Below, in pieces: positions 21,220 to 29,333 of a stretch of DNA of 41,719 nt. Where the stretch lies: contig CAYQKB010000003.1 in the NCBI GenBank assembly GCA_964418085.1, forward strand, positions 1 through 41,719. The letters run 5' to 3'. The notes beneath the pieces are model-generated. The model ran no database searches and was not told where the DNA came from. It saw only the letters and a program-made list of their open reading frames with translations. The position numbers were made by a program, and so were the translations under genes. How positions within the stretch are numbered: the first letter of the stretch is position 1; the number at the start of each line of letters is the position of its first letter. The stretch is from JBBTYG01 sp964418085. GTDB taxonomy: Bacteria; Patescibacteriota; Minisyncoccia; UBA6257; 2-01-FULL-56-20.

Positions 21220-22548
21220 TTACTTGATCCGCATCACCCACACGACGTTGTAATACGGAGGCAGGTTGTTTGAATTGACAGCAGTCACAAAAACACTGGC
21301 TCCGGCATTAGCCGAAATTCCGCTTGTGGTTGTCGTGGTGAGCGCTATGCCTCCCGTCGCGCTCGACGTGGAATTGCCCCGCAGGAAATAATTATTCCCG
21401 TTGAGGTCGGGAATCGCAATTCCGTTATAGGGGCTTGCCGCGTCGTTGATTGTCTGCCCGTTGCATTCCGCAAAATTCGAAGGCAGAGCCGGAGTGCCGC
21501 CCAAACTCTTAAGCCACGGAAGAACTGCGCCGATGGGCACTGTCCCGTTCCCCAAAAATATTCCTCCGACTGCGACGTTGCCCGACGCATAAATGTCCCC
21601 CGTTACGGTAAGCGTGCTCGAGGGCGCGACCGCAGAGCCGACACCGAGGAGTGACGGAAAAGTAAAAGTGCCCGATCCGAAACTTCCCGCAGTCACGTTC
21701 CCCGCCCCGATATTTCCGATGAATGTCACCGCATTCACCGTTCCGCTCACATCAAGCGCATAAAAAGGGCTGTTGATCTTCATAATTCCCACTCCGGTAT
21801 TCGAAACCATAAGAAGTTTAGAGCTCCCCGATCCTACACTAAAAACACCTGGATTAGAACTGGTTCCCACCGCCAATGCTCCCTTATAGTATGAACTACC
21901 TCCGCTGTCTACCGAAAGATTTCCGCTTGTAATAGTTAAATTTCCCGTTCCAAGAATTTTTACGTTGCCGTCAATCGTCAATGCATCGCTAAATGATGGA
22001 ACAGTAGTAGTTCCAAGGGACATTTTCCCGGTAAAATATGAATTGCCATATACGGAAAGCGCTGCGGGCAAGCCTACCTGGGTCGTCGTTGCAACTCCAA
22101 GCCAACCGTTAAACGCGTAGTTTCCGCCCGAAGCTCCATCAAACACCCCCGGCGTTACGTTGTTTGCCGTAACTGATCCGCTGAAGTTATTGCTTGAATA
22201 AATAGTTCCGTCAACCGTAAGCGCATTGCCGTTTCCAATGGTCGTTGTCGCAATGGAGACGCTACCGTCGTTTTGAACATAAAAAATCGGCGCTCCACTC
22301 GACTTTAAAACTTTGATCGCAAAATCACCCGCGCTCGTCGAAGAACCGACGACAAGAAGCTTCACATTCGCCTGCGTGGTTGACGTGCCGATCGCAATAT
22401 TATTTGCGCCATCGGAAGAAATTACGCCCGAACCAGAGCCAGGACTTTGTCCCTGCGCCGGGCCAAATGCAAACGCGATAAGCGAATAAACCGCAATGAG
22501 AGAAATTCCCGCCGCACATACAGCGACTATTTTTCGAGAGAGGGACAT
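21220..22548 (-). CDS. secreted tail-fibre/collar-like repeat protein, 442 aa
   Basis: An N-terminal signal or anchor (residues 8-30) is followed by beta-repeat units of the type I-A-T-T-T-I-G-N-G-N-A-L-T-V-D-G-T-I-Y and L-T-V-T-G-D-I-Y-A-S-G-N-V-A-V-G, typical of trimeric fibre shafts. The C-terminal segment I-P-I-G-A-V-L-P-W-L and F-A-E-C-N-G-Q-T-I-N-D, ending Y-Y-N-V-V-W-V-M-R-I-K, matches phage tail collar-type domains. It may be a surface fibre for attachment. It heads the 3' end of a minus-strand cluster with the genes at 22577, 23066 and 23667. The pilin-like protein at 23667 ends in the same kind of repeat. Confidence 0.75.
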   Translation of the reverse strand: MSLSRKIVAVCAAGISLIAVYSLIAFAFGPAQGQSPGSGSGVISSDGANNIAIGTSTTQANVKLLVVGSSTSAGDFAIKVLKSSGAPIFYVQNDGSVSIATTTIGNGNALTVDGTIYSSNNFSGSVTANNVTPGVFDGASGGNYAFNGWLGVATTTQVGLPAALSVYGNSYFTGKMSLGTTTVPSFSDALTIDGNVKILGTGNLTITSGNLSVDSGGSSYYKGALAVGTSSNPGVFSVGSGSSKLLMVSNTGVGIMKINSPFYALDVSGTVNAVTFIGNIGAGNVTAGSFGSGTFTFPSLLGVGSAVAPSSTLTVTGDIYASGNVAVGGIFLGNGTVPIGAVLPWLKSLGGTPALPSNFAECNGQTINDAASPYNGIAIPDLNGNNYFLRGNSTSSATGGIALTTTTTSGISANAGASVFVTAVNSNNLPPYYNVVWVMRIK

Positions 22549-22576
22549 TTATAAAAATATTTTCATGTTTTATTTC

Positions 22577-23050
22577 TTATGGATTTTGCGAAGGCGGTTG
22601 TCCGGATGGGCCTTTGAAAGCGCCTCCAGCCGGAGTTTGCTGTGACGGCACTGTATTATTTTGCTGCTGAATAAGTGATGGATTTTCCATCAGCTTCACA
22701 ACCTGGCTGTCGTTTCTTAAACGCGCCCGGAATAAAATTTGATTCGAACTGAAATGTACGTCATCCACCGGCCCCCAAAATGCCGTTCCAAAAGGCACTA
22801 TGCCAAATTGCTGTTGATTGTTTTGAGTTGTGCTTCTCTGCAAAAACCAAACATCCGTCATGTGCGGCTCCGGAAATTTACTGAACTTTCCGAAATAGAT
22901 GTCTCCGGTCGTCATATAGAGCGCCGTATACGGAGATACCCCGGAAGGATTTGGCACACGGGACGAGAAAACAGAAAGCCCTATCCACACCCCCAATGCG
23001 ACAAGAACAGCGACGATAATCAAAATGCTCACAACCTGTTTTGTTTTCAT
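22577..23050 (-). CDS. single-pass membrane protein, 157 aa, unknown function
   Basis: One membrane segment (about residues 7-29: V-V-S-I-L-I-I-V-A-V-L-V-A-L-G-V) is followed by an outside domain: Y-M-T-T-G-D-I-Y-F-G-K-F and D-V-W-F-L-Q-R-S. The last 40 residues are Gln/Pro-rich and disordered. I have no family name. It lies 15 nt downstream of the cupredoxin-like gene and 28 nt upstream of the fibre gene, so it is probably cotranscribed. Confidence 0.75.
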   Translation of the reverse strand: MKTKQVVSILIIVAVLVALGVWIGLSVFSSRVPNPSGVSPYTALYMTTGDIYFGKFSKFPEPHMTDVWFLQRSTTQNNQQQFGIVPFGTAFWGPVDDVHFSSNQILFRARLRNDSQVVKLMENPSLIQQQNNTVPSQQTPAGGAFKGPSGQPPSQNP

Positions 23051-23065
23051 ATTTTTTTTCTCAAT

Positions 23066-23638
23066 TTATTTCTGAACTACTATCAAATACCCCACGGGGC
23101 CTTTCGACGGCCCGCCGCACGAAGCGCAGTAAAACATGAATTTGCCTGAAGCGCTGGCGTTGAACTGTATTTTTTTGGTCGTTCCCTTTTTAATCAAATC
23201 TTTTGCCACAGTCCCTCCTATGCCATAATCTGGCTGCGTAAAACCGTAGTTCGCATCAACTGCAGTAATATTTATGTTCGTCGTATCCCACATATTCACA
23301 ATGACGGTATCCGGGGTAAAATGCCCGCTCGCTATTTTGATATCAAAGCTGCGATATGAAGAATCATCTGAGGAACTTCCGCGGGAAACCACTTGTGGCA
23401 CCGCGACATTTCGAGAAACGTTCGCGGAATTCTTTTCCGGAACCAGGATATTCTCGGGCACAGTTTCGCGTGTCATTGATGTAACCGCCACTACAGGCGC
23501 GCGTGTGGTTTCGGCGCTTATCGGCTCATTGTGAGTTGACACATTTCCCGGCGTGCGCATAAAAACTGCGATCACTATAAAAATGACCACGATGACCGCT
23601 CCTACAACTCCAACTGTGCTTTTGATATCGAGCTTCAT
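23066..23638 (-). CDS. membrane-anchored cupredoxin-like protein, 190 aa
   Basis: A membrane anchor (about 8-27) is followed by a low-complexity linker to about residue 95 and a C-terminal cupredoxin-like domain: I-K-I-A-S-G-H-F-T-P-D-T-V-I-V, then Y-G-F-T-Q-P-D-Y-G-I and F-M-F-Y-C-A-S-C-G-G. The last two resemble the copper loops of cytochrome oxidase subunit II-like domains. The usual His before G-F is missing (A-N-Y-G-F here), and the loop has CxxC (C171, C174) without the usual following His and Met. Copper binding is therefore doubtful. It faces outward and is clustered with pilin and fibre genes. Confidence 0.7.
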   Translation of the reverse strand: MKLDIKSTVGVVGAVIVVIFIVIAVFMRTPGNVSTHNEPISAETTRAPVVAVTSMTRETVPENILVPEKNSANVSRNVAVPQVVSRGSSSDDSSYRSFDIKIASGHFTPDTVIVNMWDTTNINITAVDANYGFTQPDYGIGGTVAKDLIKKGTTKKIQFNASASGKFMFYCASCGGPSKGPVGYLIVVQK

Positions 23639-23666
23639 AGAAAGTTGATATTTTATTGTAACATTT

Positions 23667-24476
23667 TTATGGACACACGGAAGATGCTGTCCTCAAAGTT
23701 CCGGTGGTTGAAACTGTTACTCTCCAGCAAACGCCAATCGTATCGCGCAATGTTACTCCGTAATTTCCGGTATCAACGTACACATCTCCGCCACTTATCT
23801 GCAGTTTCGCATTTGGAGAAGATACGCCAATTCCCACATTCGATCCGCTGAAATAAATAAGATCGTTTATCGAACTCCATGTCTGGCCGCTTACGCCAAG
23901 CTTATAAACGCCGCTTGCGGTTGACGACGGAACGATGTTGAAATCAAACGTCGCGGCAGAAACGCGCGCGATAGCACTCTGCAGTGTTTGGGTAAAAGCC
24001 TGTTTGAGATTTTGCGAATTAAACGCGACGATGAAAGAAATACTTACCGAATCATGCGCCGGCGAATTCATTTTTTTGGTAAAACTAAGATTTGAAACAT
24101 TCACCCTGCTGGATGTAAGTGGCTGCGCCGTCGAGCTGCCCTGCTGCAGATATACCGTACTGCTTGCGAGATACAGATAGGTGGGATCTTCAGCACTCTC
24201 AGCCATCCTCAACTTGAGCGTTGATGAGACGACATCGGGCTCAAGCTCTATCATGCTCGCGCGCTCGATATAATTTTGCATTTGCTGCAGAAGGAATTGG
24301 CTTTGTTGATTTACTTCTGCAACTCCCGTCTGCCGCGTATGAACCGCGGTGATCGTAACGGTGATCGAGATAAACGCGACCATGAGAACGGTAAAAATCG
24401 CAGCGAAGATGAGGAGTTCGATAATACTAAACGCGCTCCGCCGAGAAAAAAACTTTTTAAATAACATCCGGTGCAT
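23667..24476 (-). CDS. type IV pilin-like protein with a fibre-like C-terminal repeat
   Basis: Start taken at ATG 24476; ATG 24467 and an upstream start at 24533 are alternatives. A short basic leader ends S-R-R-S-A, and the mature part begins F-S-I-I-E-L-L-I-F-A-A-I-F. Phe+1 and Glu+5 fit the class III signal cut by prepilin peptidase, with Ala rather than Gly at -1. A long helix follows, then a beta-rich domain. The C-terminus S-G-S-N-V-G-I-G-V-S-S-P-N-A-K-L and G-G-D-V-Y-V-D-T-G is the fibre-type repeat also seen in the 21220 protein. It is probably a minor pilin or pseudopilin bearing an adhesive tip. The prepilin peptidase is not in the window. Confidence 0.8.
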   Translation of the reverse strand: MHRMLFKKFFSRRSAFSIIELLIFAAIFTVLMVAFISITVTITAVHTRQTGVAEVNQQSQFLLQQMQNYIERASMIELEPDVVSSTLKLRMAESAEDPTYLYLASSTVYLQQGSSTAQPLTSSRVNVSNLSFTKKMNSPAHDSVSISFIVAFNSQNLKQAFTQTLQSAIARVSAATFDFNIVPSSTASGVYKLGVSGQTWSSINDLIYFSGSNVGIGVSSPNAKLQISGGDVYVDTGNYGVTLRDTIGVCWRVTVSTTGTLRTASSVCP

Positions 24477-24542
24477 ACTTTGTATTATACTATATTCACT
24501 TTCAGTCTGCCCATCCGGAAACGACTGGAACACGCACGGGAC

Positions 24543-24571
24543 TTGAAGATGTAAGGAAAATTCAATACACT
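24543..24571 (+). promoter_or_regulatory. promoter for tRNA-Glu
   Basis: TTGAAG, a 17-nt spacer and TACACT, 16 nt before the tRNA 5' end. Confidence 0.55.
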
Positions 24572-24587
24572 CTACGGGAAGGATATC

Positions 24588-24659
24588 GGCGCCATCGTCT
24601 AGCGGCTAGGACATCGCCCTTTCACGGCGGGAACAGGGGTTCGATTCCCCTTGGCGCTA
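24588..24659 (+). tRNA. tRNA-Glu (anticodon TTC)
   Basis: 72 nt. Acceptor GGCGCCA pairs with TGGCGCT (first pair G-T). Anticodon stem TCGCC/GGCGG with loop CTTTCAC, T-arm AGGGG-TTCGATT-CCCCT, discriminator A. CCA is not encoded. Its 3' end plus terminator is duplicated 206 bp downstream. Confidence 0.93.
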
Positions 24660-24663
24660 CGTG

Positions 24664-24702
24664 CTGAAATTCAGAAGCCCCCAAAAGGGGTTTTTGAATT
24701 TC
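24664..24702 (+). terminator. hairpin terminator behind tRNA-Glu
   Basis: GAAATTCAGAAGCCCC, a short loop and GGGGTTTTTGAATTTC. A near copy occurs at about 24870-24907. Confidence 0.65.
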
Positions 24703-24715
24703 TGAAATTTAGTTC

Positions 24716-24864
24716 GCCAAAGGGAATCGAACAGCGGAGGGGGCTCGCCTCGCTGAAGCTTTGGCGAAGCGGGTCGGGGAACCGCGCTCGGTTCTCCATG
24801 TAGGAAGTTATTCGGAACCGAGGGTTCTTAGGGAGCGAAGCAACGTTCACTTCCCCTTGGCGCT
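24716..24864 (+). repeat. tRNA-associated palindromic unit D (behind tRNA-Glu)
   Basis: It starts GCCAAAGGGAATCGAAC (inverse of the tRNA-Glu 3' end) and ends GTTCACTTCCCCTTGGCGC (direct copy). The core matches unit C: AGCGGAGGGGGCTCGCCTCG, the GCTTTGGCGAAGC hairpin, GGAACCGCGCTCGGTTC, TGTAGGAAGTTATTCGGAAC and GGAGCGAAGC. Confidence 0.8.
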
Positions 24865-25006
24865 ACGTACTGAAATTCAGAAGCCCCTAAAAGGGTTTTT
24901 GAATTTCGGTGAGGTTGGCGTACCAAGGGGAATGGAATGGAAAAAGGAAGTGGCGCGAGTGGACGAAGAAATTTCTGTGCGAGCATACTTTAGAATATAC
25001 AAACAC

Positions 25007-25039
25007 CGAAGTGCCGAAGATTATTTCTTCGGCACTTTG
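25007..25039 (-). terminator. hairpin behind the 25076 gene
   Basis: AAGTGCCGAAGA and TCTTCGGCACTT form a perfect 12-bp stem around a 5-nt loop. There is no long T-run on the minus strand, so it may terminate weakly or only protect the 3' end. Confidence 0.6.
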
Positions 25040-25075
25040 TCTATAAAACGATACTTTAAACTAAGTAAAACGTTT

Positions 25076-26113
25076 TTAGAGAGTTCCTACGGCAGTCGCC
25101 ACGTTGTCGAATTCGTTCGTTTCTTTATAGGTATTGGTCGGATCAACTGATATGGTCGCGGTAAACGTCATTCCGGGTATATAGGTTACACCCCAATTGT
25201 CGTACGTCCATTGCCTTGGCTGACATTTCCCCGCTTTATACACGTCTGAAATATCAAAGCTCTTCATTATGCCATTGACCGTTATATTAACCGGGAAACT
25301 TGTTACATCCTGGCTACCAAGATTACAGAAGGTGGCCTGTAAACCATTGCTCTTTAAGACCATGCTTCTTACCGAAAGGTGATAGCCGGGCACGACCGGC
25401 ACCGAAATGGTAGTCGAAGCATTCCCCGGATATTCAAGCACATCAGTCTTATATACTCCATTAGGATCTAAAAGCGAGATTGCGGTAAAAGTGGTGCCTG
25501 GATCATACGAAAGACCCCATGTTTCATACTTCCATGTATCACTTGTGCACACACCGGCTTGTTGCGCTCCGATAGCTTCGAAATCACGATTGATGCCATT
25601 CAACCGTATGCGAAAAGGCACCGTCGGTAAATTCGTTTTTCCGTTGTTGCAGATAGTCGCGCTCACCCCATTTGAGTCCAGAATGAGATTCAATATCTGG
25701 ATACTTACGTTACTGCCCCGAGGTACAGCGGGAGTAACCGCAGCTCTACAACCATAGAGTGCCTGCATTTTTAACCTGCTTATAGCGCCGAAATATCCCG
25801 TTCCTTTTGTAATTTCAAAAGGTGCAAGAATATCGTCGCTGTATTTTTCTTGGAATGCTTTTACCGCAGCTTTTGTATCTTTTCCGAACTGACCAAGCTC
25901 TATTGAATTTATTGTAAATCCTTCCTTGAGTAAAGCCGACTGAAGGTTAAGTATCGCAATCTGCGTTGCCGGATCGTTTGAAAAACCCATCTTCAAATTC
26001 ATTTTGAAGTCCGTACAAACGGACAACGGCTGTAAGGGAGCGGTTTGAGCAGATGAGAATAGTGGCAAAGCTCCAACTATCAAAGCAAAAACACCGACGA
26101 AATATTTTTTCAT
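25076..26113 (-). CDS. secreted protein with peptidoglycan-binding-like and two CARDB-like domains
   Basis: 345 aa. A signal peptide covers residues 1-22 (cut near S-S-A-Q). Residues about 50-115 (I-A-I-L-N-L-Q-S-A-L-L-K-E-G-F, G-Q-F-G-K-D-T-K-A-A-V-K-A-F-Q-E-K-Y) match the PG_binding_1 helical repeat. Two beta repeats of about 105 residues follow, each with T-I-C-N-N-G / T-F-C-N-L-G and a W-x-Y-x-x-W-G segment (W-K-Y-E-T-W-G, W-T-Y-D-N-W-G), as in CARDB-type adhesion domains. It probably sits on the cell wall. It is monocistronic, and the function of the displayed domains is unknown. Confidence 0.82.
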   Translation of the reverse strand: MKKYFVGVFALIVGALPLFSSAQTAPLQPLSVCTDFKMNLKMGFSNDPATQIAILNLQSALLKEGFTINSIELGQFGKDTKAAVKAFQEKYSDDILAPFEITKGTGYFGAISRLKMQALYGCRAAVTPAVPRGSNVSIQILNLILDSNGVSATICNNGKTNLPTVPFRIRLNGINRDFEAIGAQQAGVCTSDTWKYETWGLSYDPGTTFTAISLLDPNGVYKTDVLEYPGNASTTISVPVVPGYHLSVRSMVLKSNGLQATFCNLGSQDVTSFPVNITVNGIMKSFDISDVYKAGKCQPRQWTYDNWGVTYIPGMTFTATISVDPTNTYKETNEFDNVATAVGTL

Positions 26114-26323
26114 GATTTTTTATTTATATTTTATATTAGTTTTTGGTTTATCGACCTTATTAGCATAGCAGAATTATATCATTATGTATCTTCTGAGACT
26201 GTGGATAACTCCTATATGGTAATAACGAGCTACTATGAAATTGACATTTTTCAGATCTTCTCGAATTGCTTTTTTCGTTTCTAACCTCTAGCCAGAATCC
26301 AAACCAAACAGCGCCCTATGACT

Positions 26324-26363
26324 AAAAAAACAAACGGCCTCTCCCACTTTTATGGAAAAGGCC
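26324..26363 (-). terminator. terminator of the 26381 gene
   Basis: On the minus strand GGCCTTTTCC...GGGAGAGGCC is followed by GTTTGTTTTTTT. Confidence 0.7.
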
Positions 26364-26380
26364 AGTTGATGTTTTCTTGG

Positions 26381-26992
26381 TCAGATTTCCGGATCGTCCG
26401 GAGGATCCCACGTTACCGTGGGCAGAATCCTGAACGGCGGCGTATCACGTTCGGGATTTTCCTTGAGCGCATTTGGAGTCCCCATGCGACGCAAAGCTTT
26501 TTGAGAAGCGAAAGCAAGGCGAGGGTCGGGAAAATACTGGCGACGATCAATGAGCTTCACCCACCATGCGTGGAAAACCGAAACAGGGTCGGTGGAACGC
26601 TTCACGCATTCGACCCGGCCGCATTCACAGACAATAAACGTCTCTTTAAAAACTCGGCGAATCCACCAGCGAAGACGTTTTTTAGTACTGCGAATCGAGA
26701 TAGTTTCATCCGGCGCGAGATACATTTTATTCAAGCGGAGTAGCGCAAAGATCCGCCCGCATTGGCAACGGCGACCGACGAGCTTGTAAAACCGGTATAG
26801 AAGCCAAACCGTGATTACAATGGCAACGATATAGTGTCCCACCTGCCAGATAAGCGAGGAGTTGCGACCCCGTAACCAAAGTCCCGCCCATGCGACGATG
26901 ACCGCGCACGCGGATGCTATCCCTGCGCCAATTTGAAAATATTTGTGTCGCCTGCATTCTTCGGAAAAGTCATTGTGAGGAGAATTTTTCAT
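26381..26992 (-). CDS. membrane protein with paired CxCG motifs, 203 aa
   Basis: Two hydrophobic segments (about residues 21-40 and 50-67) are followed by a cytoplasmic part with C-Q-C-G (C76, C78) and C-E-C-G-R-V-E-C (C122, C124, C129). Together these could form a zinc-ribbon-like site. The C-terminal 60 residues are basic and Pro-rich. I do not recognise the family. It is monocistronic with a terminator at 26324. Confidence 0.7.
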   Translation of the reverse strand: MKNSPHNDFSEECRRHKYFQIGAGIASACAVIVAWAGLWLRGRNSSLIWQVGHYIVAIVITVWLLYRFYKLVGRRCQCGRIFALLRLNKMYLAPDETISIRSTKKRLRWWIRRVFKETFIVCECGRVECVKRSTDPVSVFHAWWVKLIDRRQYFPDPRLAFASQKALRRMGTPNALKENPERDTPPFRILPTVTWDPPDDPEI

Positions 26993-27135
26993 ATAACATT
27001 TCGGTATATTGAGTTTCAGATGTTAATGATGCTGCCTGCATTATGATAGATACTATAAAAAAAGGCCACACACCCCATACCTGCATTTCTTGACCGGCTT
27101 CGCGTAGTGAAGAATAATGGGAATACTTCGTGACA

Positions 27136-28224
27136 ATGATTATTTTAGGAATCGAAACCAGCTGCGACGAAACGGGAATCGCGCTCATCGAAGCGAAAGG
27201 CGGACTTTCGCGGCCAAAATTTCGCGTTATAGAAAATCTTGTTTCATCGCAGATTAAAATTCACGCACCGTTCGGTGGCGTGGTTCCCAATCTCGCGAAG
27301 CGCGAGCATATCAAAAACCTTCCTATGTTATTAAACAAACTTTCGAAGGCAGGGTTTTTGAAAATCAAAAATGAAAAATCAAAAATGAAAAATGTGTCGA
27401 TAGATTTAATAACTGTTACTGTCGGTCCGGGACTGGAACCCGCTCTTTGGACGGGAATTAATTTCGCGAAAAACCTCGCAGAAAAATATAAAAAGCTGCT
27501 CATCGGCGCAAACCATTTGGAAGGGCATCTGTACAGTTTTTTACTGCCCCAAAAAAGTCACAAGTTTCCGACAAAGGCGGATCCGCCTCGGGCGGAAAAA
27601 GTTAAAAGTCATACATCAATCTTTCCCGCGATCGCCCTCATCGTAAGTGGCGGACACACGATCCTTCTTCACATGGAGTCCTTTTCGAAATGGAAAAAGC
27701 TTGGCGAAACGGTGGACGACGCCGCCGGAGAAGCGTTTGATAAAGTTGCACGTCTTCTGGGGCTCCCCTATCCGGGTGGTCCGGAGATCGAGAAAATAGC
27801 AAAAACTGGAAACTCAAACGCGATACATTTTCCACGGCCGATGATGCGGGACAAAAGCTATAATTTCAGTTTTTCAGGACTCAAAACGTCCGTTCTCTAT
27901 TACATAAAAAATAATCCGGAAGCGAAAAAAACCGATATCGCGGCAAGTTTCCAAAAGGCGGCGCTCGACGTACTCGTGTATAAAGCCATGGTAGCGACGC
28001 GCGAATATGGCGCAAAGACGATTCTTGTTTCCGGCGGAGTCGCTGCAAACAATATGCTGAGAAATATAGTAAAACAGGAAGCGGAAAAACATAAGCTGAA
28101 TTTTTTCGTGCCGGAAAAAAGATATAACCTCGATAACGCCGCGATGATTGCCGCATCTGGTTATTTCGCATTCCTCCGAAAGAAAAAATACGCACTCTCG
28201 GCAAAAGGCGATTTAAAAATCTAA
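27136..28224 (+). CDS. tsaD: tRNA N6-adenosine threonylcarbamoyltransferase TsaD
   Basis: 362 aa from ATG 27136; a GTG two codons earlier is possible. Motifs: G-I-E-T-S-C-D-E-T, H-L-E-G-H-L-Y-S, V-S-G-G-H-T, D-D-A-A-G-E-A-F-D-K, F-S-F-S-G-L-K-T and V-S-G-G-V-A-A-N-N-M-L-R. TsaD transfers the threonylcarbamoyl group to A37 of ANN-reading tRNAs with TsaB and TsaE, which are not in this window. Two low-complexity inserts stand out: K-I-K-N-E-K-S-K-M-K-N (27359-27394) and a stretch of about 20 aa before V-S-G-G-H-T (about 27550-27620). Both are made of spacer-like DNA words. The 3' end overlaps mreD by 12 bp, convergent. Confidence 0.96.
   Translation: MIILGIETSCDETGIALIEAKGGLSRPKFRVIENLVSSQIKIHAPFGGVVPNLAKREHIKNLPMLLNKLSKAGFLKIKNEKSKMKNVSIDLITVTVGPGLEPALWTGINFAKNLAEKYKKLLIGANHLEGHLYSFLLPQKSHKFPTKADPPRAEKVKSHTSIFPAIALIVSGGHTILLHMESFSKWKKLGETVDDAAGEAFDKVARLLGLPYPGGPEIEKIAKTGNSNAIHFPRPMMRDKSYNFSFSGLKTSVLYYIKNNPEAKKTDIAASFQKAALDVLVYKAMVATREYGAKTILVSGGVAANNMLRNIVKQEAEKHKLNFFVPEKRYNLDNAAMIAASGYFAFLRKKKYALSAKGDLKI
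27359..27394 (+). repeat. in-frame word repeat inside tsaD
   Basis: ATCAAAAATGAAAA occurs twice in tandem. The words match the intergenic type 3 spacers and add about 10 residues compared with typical TsaD. Confidence 0.6.
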
Positions 28225-28671
28225 ATCTTCCGCTGGGAAAAAAGAAACCATTGTTTTAAAAACAGCCACCGAACAGACAATGCTTGCCGCAATGTCGGCA
28301 AAAAAAAGTGCAGGGGTATGCATGATAATATGGATACCAAACAAAGAGTAAAAAATAGCTACGCCAAAGAAGCTGAGCACCATATTCCCTATCCACGGCT
28401 CAAAGGGAAGAAACTTTCGGAGAAGAAATGAGCCGATGGGCAGCGCGGCAAAAACAAGAAGCTCAAAGCTCATTCCGGGCTGCCAGTTTAAAATGTACGC
28501 CGCAAACAAAACTAAAAAAAGAATTTCAAAAAAATTAAGCAGAAAGGAAAGCGAGATGAGCGCCGCAAGGGCAAAATCAAACCATATACCCCGAATATCG
28601 CCGATGAAAAGCTGAAGCGCTATCGCGAGCGAGACAAGCAATAATCCGGCAATAACTCGTTCCTTTATCAT
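28213..28671 (-). CDS. mreD: rod shape-determining protein MreD
   Basis: 152 aa with five hydrophobic segments and few charges, directly behind mreC (4-bp overlap, 28668-28671). Sequence similarity in MreD is low, so position after mreBC is the main evidence. MreD is an inner-membrane part of the elongasome. The gene ends inside the convergent tsaD. Confidence 0.8.
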   Translation of the reverse strand: MIKERVIAGLLLVSLAIALQLFIGDIRGIWFDFALAALISLSFLLNFFEILFLVLFAAYILNWQPGMSFELLVFAALPIGSFLLRKFLPFEPWIGNMVLSFFGVAIFYSLFGIHIIMHTPALFFADIAASIVCSVAVFKTMVSFFPAEDLDF

Positions 28672-29333
28672 TGGGCAATAAGCACCGTCGCGATATCCCC
28701 GGTGTCATACGGAACGGCGAGCGTTGCAACTTGAAACAGCTTGTCGTCGGACACCCGAACGCCGTCAATCTCGCCAAGCGGCAAACCATACGGAAAGCCG
28801 GCGGCGGCGGAATAAACAATATCTCCTTTTTGGACAGTAGCGGTTCCCGAAATCAACCCGAGTGAAACGGTTGACCCGCCAGTGAGAAGCGCTTGCACTC
28901 CGCCCGTACCAATTCGTACGGCAAGCTGAAATGAATCGTTGAACACCGTCTCGACAAGCGATGTTTCCTCAAACACATTTTCAACTTTTCCGATAAGCAC
29001 GCCTCCAAAAGTTACCGCCTTCCCTTTAAGAATACCCTCCTTCGATCCCACGTTCAGAAGTAACTCATTCTTAAAATTGAACGGGTATCGGGAATAAACT
29101 ATCGCACGAGTATACTTTTCCGTTTTTTGAGGAATCTGTGCCTTAATACTCTCGAGCTCGGCAACTTTGGCTTTGAGCATCTCGTTCTCCGCAGTAACGC
29201 CCGATCCCGATGATGATATTCCGGGAGTTGGCGCCAAGAGCGCCCTGATGCTCCATCCATAAAACGGTTTAAAAACGAGCAAGGCAAGCTCAACTGCCAA
29301 AAGGATAAATAAAAATGAAAACTTTTTCTTCAT
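28668..29333 (-). CDS. mreC: rod shape-determining protein MreC
   Basis: 221 aa. An N-terminal membrane segment (about 7-24) is followed by a coiled coil (E-N-E-M-L-K-A-K-V-A-E-L-E-S-I) and the beta-domain motifs N-V-G-S-K-E-G-I-L-K-G and G-V-L-I-G-K-V. MreC links MreB to the peptidoglycan synthases outside the membrane. The second 112-bp inverted-repeat element abuts its start codon, so mreB and mreC are not tightly coupled as usual. Confidence 0.92.
   Translation of the reverse strand: MKKKFSFLFILLAVELALLVFKPFYGWSIRALLAPTPGISSSGSGVTAENEMLKAKVAELESIKAQIPQKTEKYTRAIVYSRYPFNFKNELLLNVGSKEGILKGKAVTFGGVLIGKVENVFEETSLVETVFNDSFQLAVRIGTGGVQALLTGGSTVSLGLISGTATVQKGDIVYSAAAGFPYGLPLGEIDGVRVSDDKLFQVATLAVPYDTGDIATVLIAQ

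Larger units (their letters stand above)
24639..24907 (+). repeat. duplicated tRNA-Glu 3' end with terminator
   Basis: The 64 nt from 24639 (GTTCGATTCCCCTTGGCGCT onward through the terminator hairpin) recur at 24845-24907 (GTTCACTTCCCCTTGGCGCT onward) with few changes. A third, inverted fragment, GTACCAAGGGGAATGGAA, lies at about 24919-24936. Confidence 0.8.

Noticed and set aside
24761..25150. Open frame of 129 codons behind tRNA-Glu
   Set aside because: It runs through unit D and the duplicated tRNA end; the translation is just the repeat, and similar frames occur in units A-C.
26238..26243. Promoter TTGACA between the 25076 and 26381 genes
   Set aside because: No -10 at a suitable distance and no plus-strand gene follows.
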